From Catenaria anguillulae PL171 (lineage: Eukaryota; Blastocladiomycota; Blastocladiomycetes; Blastocladiales; Catenariaceae): DNA of 64,000 bases. A program made the position numbers and the translations under genes. Position 1 is the first letter of the stretch, and the number at the start of each line of letters is the position of its first letter. The notes below the pieces were generated by a model. It did no database searches, was not told the origin of the DNA, and worked only from the letters and a program-made list of their open reading frames with translations. This document shows, piece after piece, positions 24,471-33,923 of this stretch. The DNA is taken from assembly GCA_002102555.1 (NCBI GenBank), contig MCFL01000068.1, forward strand, positions 1 through 64,000, read 5' to 3'.

Positions 24471-25041
24471 TCACGTCGAAATGATGGACATGTGAGAGGC
24501 AGCCGCTGCCCCGCCGTACACGGGCGTCAGGCAGTCGACCAGCAGATAAACCGTCGCGACCCCCAATAGCGCAATCCCCGTGATGCTGAGCAGCGCCGCC
24601 CGCGTTGAAATGCTCAAGTTCTTACTTCCAAGGCTTAGCAGCTACAGACCAGCATCAATCATTATCGAGTCAGTCTCCCGCTCTCTTCCATCTCGGGTAC
24701 ATACGCCCGTCAACAACAAAAAGACTCGAACCGTTCGTCGCGCTTCGTCCAACGTCGCGGCATCGTCTGATTGCCGCGGCAATGCAACCAGAATGGCCAC
24801 GACGGCGGCAAATGTAGAAATGGTACAGAATTGAATCAAGCTATCATTTGTGCCCGCGCATACACATTGTGGGGGGCCGTATTGAGAACGGGCTGTCAAG
24901 TTCCCACACTGGACGAGTCCATGTGATGACGAACCTGGCATGTTGGGACTTTGAGCTGACCAGGCAAACGACTAGGGCAATCGATCCGACAACAAAGATG
25001 ATGGCGAGGCCCGGTCCAACTCCAAATATTTGAGTGCTCAT
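24471..25041 (-). CDS. TMEM218: TMEM218-like ciliary transition-zone membrane protein
   Basis: Three exons on the minus strand, 24935-25041, 24705-24840 and 24471-24641, with introns of 94 and 63 nt, give 137 residues (human TMEM218: 115). All junctions keep phase. Membrane segment 1 follows the start (IFGVGPGLAIIFVVGSIALV), segment 2 is FAAVVAILVALPR, and segment 3 is LLSITGIALLGVATVYLLVD followed by a TPVYGG tail. These match the animal family in order, in the GVG motif, in the Pro-Arg that closes segment 2, and in the Pro-x-Tyr after segment 3. TMEM218 acts in the transition zone at the base of cilia. Its presence implies a flagellated stage. The 166-bp gap to the divergent gene at 25208 is a likely shared promoter. 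Confidence 0.78.
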
Positions 25042-25207
25042 AGTGTGACGACTGACTGTGGTATGTGATATGACGGTTGAATGGGTGTGGGCGATGCTCT
25101 CAGCTTCTTGCCCGGACGCTCACCAATTACGTTCCATGCATATGACCGTCTTGCAACCATCAGGCTCAGGATACATGTCAAAAACCAATAAAACAACTCT
25201 CTGCAAA

Positions 25208-25783
25208 ATGTCCTCGTCCATCGACCTCACCACCCACCAAGACCCGCTCTCGCTTCCCGTCGACATCCACGCCCACCTCACCTCGCTCGTTCCTTGCCTC
25301 GCATCTGTCTCCGACAATCGCGTCTCTGCCTGGATCCTGGCGCCTTCGCAACCACCCAAGAAGCCCAAAAAGGAATCGCAAGTGTTTTTGGCTCTTCACC
25401 TCGACTCGGATGTGCGCACAGATGCCTCGCTCATCGTCAAGCTTCCCTTCACCTCGGCCGAATCCGTTGGTCGGCCAGTCTTTGGTCCAACCGCACTCAA
25501 GCTCGGCGCATTGACCAACCGCGCCCCATCGCAGCGTACCGCAGACAAGCTCGAAGCGTGCCGCCGGACGTACCGGTGGATGTGCCTCAAGGCAGAAAAG
25601 CTGACTCGGACGTGTTCTCTGTGGATGCCATTTGAGCCTGTGTACGGCGAGTTGACGACAGAGGAAAAGGACGAGTTGGATGACAAGGATCAAAAAAGAG
25701 CAGTCAAGGTCAGGGAACAGCAAAAGGTGGCAAACACCAATCAGCTGTTCTTTGAACTAATGCCAGCGTCGATTCACCCGTGA
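25208..25783 (+). CDS. Unknown protein, copy 2 of a duplicated family
   Basis: Single exon, 191 residues, paralogue of the product at 17188-17778 and in opposite orientation 7.4 kb away. The shared blocks run almost end to end: DLTTHQD, PVDIHAHL, KLPFTSAESVGRP, LKLGALTN, KLEACRRTYRWMCLKAEKL, CSLWMPF, GELTTEEKDELDDKDQ. The most variable part is residues 45-60, where this copy has a PKKPKKES stretch. No signal peptide, membrane span or catalytic signature is visible. The paired conserved Cys and Trp residues suggest a compact folded domain. I cannot name a family. Purifying selection is suggested by conservation of the coding part only. Confidence 0.75.
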   Translation: MSSSIDLTTHQDPLSLPVDIHAHLTSLVPCLASVSDNRVSAWILAPSQPPKKPKKESQVFLALHLDSDVRTDASLIVKLPFTSAESVGRPVFGPTALKLGALTNRAPSQRTADKLEACRRTYRWMCLKAEKLTRTCSLWMPFEPVYGELTTEEKDELDDKDQKRAVKVREQQKVANTNQLFFELMPASIHP

Positions 25784-25894
25784 CGGGTGCGCAAGAGCAT
25801 TGGGCTTCAAGTTGTTGTCATTCTGTACAGGTGTACATATGCATTTTAGTTTGTCGACGTGCCCAACCAGTCGCTGGGAACTGCATGATATGCC

Positions 25895-26945
25895 TCAAAT
25901 CTCAATCACATCCTTGCCCGTCCCTTTCTTTGATACACAATCCAACAACGCCTCAGCGGCCTGGTCCATGGTGTATGCCCCTTCCCTCCTTGACCGTCAA
26001 CGTTCCATCCGCCAATACGCCAAACGTTTCACCCGCAATGGCTGCAAACGCCTCGGCACTCGCCATCATGTGGTTCCAGCTATTGCTGAACGTGATAATC
26101 TTTGACCCAAGATGCATCAAGTCCACGGCCAAAATCGAGCCCGACATGGTTCCAAATGACACAAAGTGGCCCACCACCGTCTTCCACGCGCCCAAGCTCG
26201 CACAAAACGTGTCCTGGCCAATCCCATCGTACACCACATCGACCCCCGCGGCCGTTGGTCATGGCCACCACAGCATTGGCCACATCGGGAGCGCTCCCTC
26301 AACGTCTGTGCGAACCACATGCTTGGCGTCCAGCTTGGTTGCCGCCAAACGCCTTGGCCTCGGACGTTGTGGTTGCAAACACATGTGCGCCGAGCTGCGC
26401 GGCACTGCTGAATCAACCCACTCGCCAACGCCCGCCCAACGCGCCGTGCACAAGCACCCAGAGCACAAGCACCCAGTCGCCTTTGGCCACCTTGGACATG
26501 CGCGCGACGTGAAGCATAACGACCGTCATGCCGTGAACTGTCAACTGTGCAGCGGCCGTGGTCGAGACAGAAGCCGGAAGCTTGTGCACTTGCGCGGCGG
26601 TGGGCACTTGCGTGAGTTATGCGTACCCGCCACCCGGTGTTGTCACGCGACACGGTCGCCGATTTGCAAGCCAGAGACGTTGGCGCCGACTTGGGCGATG
26701 GTACCCTGCGCCTTCACTTTGGACCGCGGACATGGTATGAGCGGGTGAGCACGGGGTAAAACATTGCCTGGCGAGTACGTACATTCCAAGAACCGGTGGA
26801 TAAAGTTGGTTCCGATGGCCGCGTTTTGCATGACAACGTGGCCCGGCTGGGCCGTGGGACACGGGATTGAGGCGAGTTGTAGTGTAGAGGCAATGGCGGC
26901 CGGGTGAGCAGTAGGCGAAGCGATTTGGAGAGCTTTCATCATCAT
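25895..26945 (-). pseudogene. Quinone oxidoreductase (zeta-crystallin type MDR), multiply frameshifted
   Basis: Begins MMMKALQIASP and carries the medium-chain dehydrogenase/reductase order: NAAIGTNFIHRF, GANVSGLQIGDRVA, VHKLPASVSTTAAAQL, KGDWVLV...HGALGG, then VVYDGIGQDTFCASLGAW, GHFVSFGTMSG and a C-terminal helix ending before the TGA at 25895-25897. The blocks lie in different frames; I count at least five shifts, a stop right after GDRVA, and a 15-nt duplication that repeats VLVLW in the Rossmann strand. A TATA-like ATAAAAG remains about 120 bp upstream (27062-27069 on this strand). It would have been an NADPH-dependent quinone reductase. With this much damage I call it dead, although dense sequencing errors would look similar. 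Confidence 0.8.
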
Positions 26946-27567
26946 GGTCGAGGATATGCGAGTGGCGCATTGATTGTCGGGAATGAGGGAGAATTGGGCA
27001 AGAACTGATGTTTACTTGCTGTCATCATGAAGGGGAGGAGGACGAGCGGGTGGGCACGACCCTTTTATCCCCTACTTTGCACCGATGATACGATTCATTT
27101 TTCTTGCGTGGGACTCTCTTACTCGTGGTTTGCGGTAGCTTGGCCATGCTGGTTCGCACTTACATGCGCTTCGTGCGGTTACCGCGGAAACGTGAGTCGC
27201 CCACTTCGTAAGAATGCCACACTCCAGCCAAGTTGAACTTTGTCTGACGGAAGGCCAAGTGTCATATTTTATCATACTACAGTTGGGCTACTTGGTCGCA
27301 ACTTATGGACCGCCATACACCCTGATTCTTTCGCCAGAATTGGAACTCTCGTTTCTTCGTCAGGATGGTCATGATGTTGGAACAAACATGAGATACATGA
27401 GCTATTACATTTACGGATACATTTGGGACGGGAGGGAGCCACCGGTGGGTTGGCGGGAATGAGTGTCCAAGGATACACACAACAGATGCAATGACGAGCA
27501 AATTCAATTACGAAATGGGAAAATGACGGAATGGGTTCAAGGCTTCCAGGTGGTGATACAACCGCAC
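26946..27567. other. Intergenic
   Basis: Contains the relic promoter of the oxidoreductase pseudogene and the region downstream of the first polysaccharide deacetylase. No gene recognised. Confidence 0.5.
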
Positions 27568-28878
27568 TCAATACAAGAGCACTCCTGCAACTGCGGCGGC
27601 GACAGCAGCGATCGCCGAGAATCCGCCGGGAACACGCCCAACGGTGGCTGCACTTGGCTTGTCACCTTCGCCCGCCTTGGCATTGCTCGGCGGCGGGGCT
27701 TGCGTGGGAATGAGCGGCAGACCCGTCGATGTGGCACTTGCCGTGGTTGTGGTCGTCGTGGATGTGGTGGAAGCGTTGACCGAGGGAAGTCCGCCGCCCA
27801 GCAATGTCTTGCCCGCAATGGCCGTGGCCAAGACCGGATTGTCGTTTGCTGCGCGATACCCATCGATGCCCAAGCACACGTCCATGGTGACAAACTGGAC
27901 ACCTTCACCGCGGAGAAAACCAATGATTTCGCCCACGGCCTGCGTCGAGAAGCCATACCGGTCGTGCTGCAAATGAATCCACGACCCGTCGCCGCGTTTG
28001 GCCGCAAACGCTTGGCGGACATTGCGCGCAACATTGGCCGACGTCATGTCCTTGCCCGACTCGGCCAGACGCCAGTCGTTGGAGTCGACATTGATGTTGG
28101 CGGCAACGTATCCGGCGGTTTCCATGAAGGTAAGCGATTGCGGGTTGGTTTCCAGATAGGGCGGGCGCACAATGCGCGGGCGCCGGCCAATCACGGATTC
28201 AATGACGAGGTCGTTGAAGACCAGTTCAGTGCGGACGTGGGAATAGGGAACTTTGGCATCGCCGAGCGAGCGGTGTGTGTATGTATGTGATTGAATGAGA
28301 TGGCCGCCTGAGAATCATGAAGGCAGAACGTGTGGTGAATGAGTCAATTGTTCTTGCCATCGATAAGCTGTGACAGAGAAAAAACATCAGATGAAATGAG
28401 TCGTACTGTCGTAGGCAAACTTGGTTGCCGCTGCGTTGCTCTTGTCTCGCATCAACCAGACACCGTTCACAAAGAAGGTTGCCTTGACACCTTCCTTGTT
28501 GAGCAGCTCGACGAGCCCGTGCGTAAACTCGGAAGCGCCGTCGTCAAACGTGAGCGCAAAGTGGTTGCGCTGTCGACACTTGGTTGCGGGAGGACCATTC
28601 TTGCACGGACCGCCACAGTCGGCAGCACACGAGGAGCAAGTCTCGCCGCGGGCAATGTCGCAAATGCCGTCGCCGCACTTGGCTGGACCGGGACCAAACA
28701 GCTGCTGATCGAGCGTAACGGCTCGGTCAACGATGTTGGCGGGTGGTTGAGCACAATCCTTGAGCAAACACCATTCGTTGGGTCGTGGGAATGTGGATGC
28801 AATATCAGCTGGCGCCGCTCGTGCCACGATGGCAAAAAGCAGGAGCGATGAGACGAGAGTCGAAGAGTAGGGAAACAT
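27568..28878 (-). CDS. Polysaccharide (chitin-type) deacetylase, CE4, GPI-type
   Basis: Removes N-acetyl groups from chitin-like polymers at the cell surface. Two exons, 28407-28878 and 27568-28307 (99-nt intron), 403 residues. Signal peptide at the start (LLLFAIVARAAPA), then a Cys-rich module (CGDGICDIARGETCSSC) and the NodB domain with motif 1 TFDDG, motif 2 SHTYTH, motif 3 RPPY, and the later WIHLQHD and FVTMDVCLG segments. The splice joins FAYD-S-GHLIQSHTYTH. A Thr/Ser-rich linker and a hydrophobic C-terminus (AIAAVAAAVAGVLLY) suggest GPI anchoring. It is next to a paralogue at 29816-31462 in the same orientation. A TATATA lies about 150 bp upstream on this strand. Confidence 0.93.
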
Positions 28879-29815
28879 CGCTGGGAACGGGAATTGAAGA
28901 AAAAAAAAAGATGGAAGTGGAGGTGTTTATGGGGAAATGTCTATCGTTGGTCTCGCGGCGGATGTATGCTACAGGAACAGAAGGAGTCAGGTGAACCAGG
29001 GGAGTCAGGAGCGGGGTGGTTGGCAAGTATATAAGGAAAGGAGTGGGCGCACTCGAATGTGCGATAATCATCTCTGGAAACACAATTTGCTGCGCAGCGC
29101 AGTTTTGTGCTTCAACCTGGTACCTGGTGTCGACCGCAAAACAGGAACAGAGCATTTATTTTTGGTAGAAGCCCCGACTCCGCTTCTGCCGAACCCAGAC
29201 CCAGACCCAGACTTGAATCATCCGACCTTTGCTGCATGGCCGCATCGGTAGTTTTCATGCGGTCAAGTTACTTACCTGACAAGGCCGAAAGCCGCCCATG
29301 GCAACCCATGAGTGGGGGCCACATGAAAATGAGGTGATGGCCTCTGCGTCATCGATGATTTGTGTGCGTTGGCCCTGTATCCGTCAGTGGTCGAAACTGC
29401 CAGTCAAGCCAAAAAGCCCATGCCATACAAAGAGTAAGTGAAGCAAATCCAACACTCTTGGCTTACAGCCGACGAGTAACGTGGCTCGACGTTCAGTGCA
29501 TCCACGTACAATTTCCACGTACAGTAAAGAGGCTGATGACATGCGACCCCTCAAGGTCAAGTTGACACCAAGTCAGGGACTGTTCGCGAAACATGTGTGT
29601 ACTATCGCGCGTTGATTCACAACTGAAATCAACATCATGGTGGTACATATGCATCAAATTTTGAACAAAATAGGGTGACATACATACATTGCTTACGATC
29701 AGAAGAGACACACCAATAAAAAGGCCAGCCATTCACACCAAATCGGGTTCAGGCAAGGTTCAGGAGCAATCGCGCGTGCATGGGCAAAGATGCAATTCAG
29801 TGGGATGTGGCGGCA
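28879..29815. other. Intergenic between the two deacetylases
   Basis: Holds the promoter of the 28878 gene and the 3' flank of the 31462 gene. A short minus-strand frame at 29493-29732 has a hydrophobic start but no family features and is not called. Confidence 0.5.
29028..29034 (-). promoter_or_regulatory. TATA-like box of polysaccharide deacetylase
   Basis: Reads TTATATA on the minus strand, about 150 bp upstream of the ATG at 28878, in an otherwise mixed-composition region. Confidence 0.4.
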
Positions 29816-31462
29816 TCACATACACAAGAGGGCAATCATCATGACAGTGGCCAGCACTTCGAGCAATCCGATTCCTGCGCTCCTGACTGCGCGCGACTTT
29901 TCGACTTTTGGTTGCGCATCCGTTCGCGGACCGGCCGACGGCGGGGTGGACAAGGAAGGGTCGGCAGCAGCAGCCCGGTCTCCCGCCGGTCGAGTCAGCA
30001 TCGGAACTGTGAGTCGAGGCGGAGAGCCGCCGAGCAACGTGTGAGTTGCCGCACGCTGCCCAAGATGCGGATTGTCGGCTACAAGGTCACGGGAGGGTTA
30101 AAATCGATTCATGGAGCCGCAGCAGGAAGAAAGGAAGTTGCTCTTTGTTTCGACATGCAAAAGAAGAAAAAGAAACGGACTAGCACCGCGATATGCATCA
30201 ACGCCCAGGCACTTGTCCATGGTCACAAACCGGACATCTCGGGCGCGCAAGAAGGACACAATCTCGCGGATTGCAGCAGTGGACTGTGTACACCAATCAC
30301 TTGCGGAGTCAGCAAGATCGAAAAGCAGTTGAAACTGGCCCCAAACCAGGCATGGATGACGTACGTAGCCAAGGGTATCATGTTGAAGGTGGATCCACGA
30401 CGGTTGCGACTTGGCCGTTTCCCATTGCGTCTGTAGCTCCGCAAGCACTCGTTGCGGCGTCGCCTCGGCGGTTTGGTTGAAACGCCAGTCAAAAGTGTCC
30501 ACTAAGCACACATGATCATCAAGTTAGACTGCTTGAGACGGATGTCCACATGCATGACGTACGGTTGATGTTGACGACACTGTATCCGGCCGTCTCGAGG
30601 AATGCCATGGACGCTGCATTGAATTCCAAGTACGGCGGGCGAACAATGCGTGGACGGCGGCCAATGACAGAGTAAATGGACAGATCGGTAAATAAGAGCT
30701 CGGTTCGGAGATGCGAAAACGGCATAGGAGCACGGGGCGGGGGCCGGACCGAAAACTGAACGATTCCGGAGTCGCCCATCGAGCGATGAGTGTAGGTATG
30801 ACTGCCAATGAGGTGGCCGGCTGTTGCAAGTTACGTTTTGAAGCTGTCAGCTCAGTCTGCGAGACATTGGCCTCGAATCCGTCTGGATCAAACGCACACT
30901 CGTATGCAAACCTGGTGGCGTTGGCCAACGCCGGATCACGCTGAAGGTTCACGCCCACGACAAAGAATGAGGCGGGCACTTCGAGGCGGTTGAGCGTACG
31001 GACGAGCTCGGTCGTAAACTGTCGCAATGCATTGATGGCGTCAGTCAACGACAGGCAAAACAGAACATATCCGTTGTCAGACATAGCGTACTGGCGACGA
31101 TCCATCGTCAAATGTCAACGCCATTTGGCCGGGCGTCACGCACTGAACCAACGGCTGAGTCGACCGGCACGGGCCGCCACAATCCGACGGACACGACAAG
31201 CACGTTTCGCCCCGCTGGATGTTACAAATGCGATCGCCGCAAACGGGGGACCGGCATCTCCGCCGAACATTTGGCGATCGAGCTCAACAGCGTGCGAGAT
31301 CAACTCGGACGGCGGTTGAGCACAGTTGCTCAAGTAGCACCACTCACTCGTGGGCGGGAAGTGTGGCGGAGAGGGGTCGGCCGGAGCAGCAGTGCCATGG
31401 GTCGCTTGCCACGCAGCCAGTGCGAGAACCACGGCCAATGGTTGCCAGGTGAGAAAGATCAT
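29816..31462 (-). CDS. Polysaccharide deacetylase paralogue, six exons, one frameshift
   Basis: CE4 enzyme, paralogue of 27568-28878. Exons: 31092-31462, 30898-31018, 30563-30820, 30365-30501, 30187-30283 and 29816-30078; introns 61-108 nt. The joins restore TFDDGSSPFTTEL, FAYESGHLIGSHTYTH, NINLDTFDW, LGYSTAAIREI and DAYRADNPHLGQ. Motifs TFDDG, SHTYTH and RPPY are present, as are the Cys-rich module and a hydrophobic GPI-type tail (LEVLATVMMIALLCM). One base is missing in a run of five C at 31245-31249 inside the Cys-rich module, so the first exon is out of frame as written. With that base the product would be about 415 residues. Everything downstream is intact, so a homopolymer sequencing error is as likely as a recent mutation. 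Confidence 0.78.
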
Positions 31463-31892
31463 GGTGACGGTTGAGCTTGCGGTGCGGCTGTGCGATCGAG
31501 CTTGGGTTTTGAGGTAACAACGAGGATATTCTCGACTCGGAAGGCATGCAAGGGAGGGGGGTATGCACTGCTGTTTAAGTCTTGGATTGCTCGATAGACC
31601 CTGAGCTCTACATCATGGTCGCTCTACTGTCAGTGGCATTGGCCGGCGCCACACATTCATGGGCGGCCCATTTCCCATGCCGGACCTGTTGCCATGCCCA
31701 TCGACCCACTCGAGTGGTGCCGAACATGCAAACACAAGACCTCAGGCTGATCGGCGACCGCCCGCTCACCCTCGCGCTCGTGTTCGCACCGTTCGCAATT
31801 GACTTGGACTGGTTCGGTCAAGCACGCACGAGTAGAATGGAGAAAAAGTATGTGCTGATGACGAAGACGACATGCTAAAGAAATAGCCAGAA

Positions 31893-33853
31893 ATGGCTCA
31901 AGCATATGAACTACTGACATTGAGAGATGCCGCTAACGACGAGCCGCCAGTCTCGCCAGGAAAAGTGTGGGAAGGTAGGTGCTCGGCTCATCGCACAAGC
32001 GCAGTTTGCAATTCAGACCCTATAACCCGTCGTGAACAAACACTTTTGTAGTGCATCTGTCGCGGGAACATGTGGTTGCAGCACAGTCGCTCGTATGTAA
32101 GCTGTGCAAGGCTCTCTATCTCAGTGGGGCTCCGCTCTACGCAGTCGAGGGTATGCTAAGCGAAGAGTCAACTGATGGAGGACAACAGTGTGACTGACGC
32201 TCGGATGGTATTGAATCAGGTCGGGCAGAGGCGATTTCTGCAGCAATAGGACTGCCATTGACCATTGTCGCTCTGCCTGGAAGCCTCCTCTTTGCATTCG
32301 GATGCAGTGATGAGTTGGACCTCTGGCCGAACACTTTTATCATTCACGGGAATCAGGGAAACAACTTGTATCGGATGCAGCGACTCGATCAGCTCGCCAA
32401 AACCCTTGCAGGCGCGCAGCGGGACGTTGCTGCTCTTGCCTCAATCCGTCAAAGGCTACTCAAAGCCATGGGAGAGCAAGACGACCCACCAGCTGGGAGC
32501 AAGTCGGGGACACTTGCCCAGCCAACCAATCGCCAGCGGCGAGGGTCCATAAAGTATTCCAATCCTCAATCGGCGTCACATTCGGCATACAACTCGGCCT
32601 GGTCCTTGTCAGCCTCTACACACATTCGTAATGCGACCGATTTGAACTTGGCAAACATGTGGCGACCATTACCGACGCTTTCGCTTTCTTCCTATCAGCT
32701 TCAAGCATATGAGGCCGAGCTCGATGCGATCCTGGCCACGGGCGATTTTTCTACACCACGGATGCGAGTGTTGTGTCAAGCAACGGCGAGCATGCTCCTC
32801 GCTGTCGCCATCACTCCGGTTACATTTCAAGACATGGCGTTCACTTGGCTCATGGGCCTGCTGCACGGCTATCTCTTGCACATTGAGGCTGGACTCGAAA
32901 TGCGGTCTGGGTCCATGGACGTAGCCATTCCGCTGATTATTGGCTTCTTTGGACGGTTGACGGAAATCAGCCTCACGCCGGATACTGTTTGTTTTGCGAC
33001 CATTGCCATGATGCCGCTGTTTACCTATTTCCCTGCCATGCCTCTGTACGCTGTCACCTGCCACCTGTGGATTGTGAAATTCATCCTGAGATCAACTGAA
33101 GCCATGTCATTCTGCCGCAGAACACTTGCCATGCTCGAGATTTCAGCCCACAAGATTGTGACTGGTACCGTGCGCATGCTCGAGTCCTTTATGCGCATTG
33201 TCAAGCTTGGATTCGGCATGATTATTGGCGCTGGTATTGCCTCTGCGATTCTCACTGGACATGCAACAGGCGGAAGCACCATCTGCATCAATGCGAATCG
33301 ACAGGGCACCCTGGAACTCCGATCGTATCCGTTGCTCATGCCATTTGCGCTCGTCCCGTGCGCCCTGTCCGTGTTTGTTCTGCAACGAACGCATCCATGT
33401 CAGTGGCCATGGATGCTCGTGACGAGCGCGATTGGGTATCTCTGTACGCAGCCCTGTCTAACCTTCGTCCGCTGCACGTCCTCATTTGCTTGCGCCTGAC
33501 TGACGCCCTTCCATTCCGTAGCTCTGCTCCTTCTTGAATCCATTGGCATGGAACGCAGCATGTCCTCGGCATTCACAGCCATGATAGTTTCGGGTACCAG
33601 CCAATACCTTGCAAAGAAACGCAATCATCTTGGCCTCGCCACGCTCAACTCGGGTCTCTTTTGGCTGTTTCCGGGCTCGACCTATGTGCGTGGTGCGCTC
33701 GAGCTGCTCACGGATAACATTGAGAGTTGCCTCACATTCGCCGGTGACGCCATTACCCGGTCACTGAGTATTGTTCTCGGCCTCTATGTCGCGCGAGTCT
33801 TCTTTGCGGCCATGTGGAAACGAAAAGGTCGGCTGGCGGATTTAGGTGCATGA
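31893..33853 (+). CDS. ThrE/Prm10-family membrane protein (DUF1212 type)
   Basis: Four exons, 31893-31974, 32052-32150, 32220-33443 and 33522-33853, with introns of 77, 69 and 78 nt; 578 residues. The N-terminal half has the DUF1212 pattern (CKALYLSGAPLYAVEGRAEA, then LPLTIVALPGSLLFAFG), a disordered stretch, and a helix-rich region with a Gly-rich membrane segment (LMGLLHGYLLHIEAGLEM, IPLIIGFFGRLTEI). The last exon carries the ThrE_2 signature NSGLFWLFPGSTYVRGALELL. Bacterial ThrE exports threonine and serine; yeast Prm10 is a multi-spanning membrane protein of unknown role. Amino-acid or other small-solute transport is inferred. The family often has 10 membrane spans. It converges with the channel gene (70 bp between stops). 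Confidence 0.85.
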
Positions 33854-33923
33854 GCACAGGCACGAATGACATATGTACATGAAGATGAACATGTTATACA
33901 AAGACGAGTGCAAAACAAAGCGA

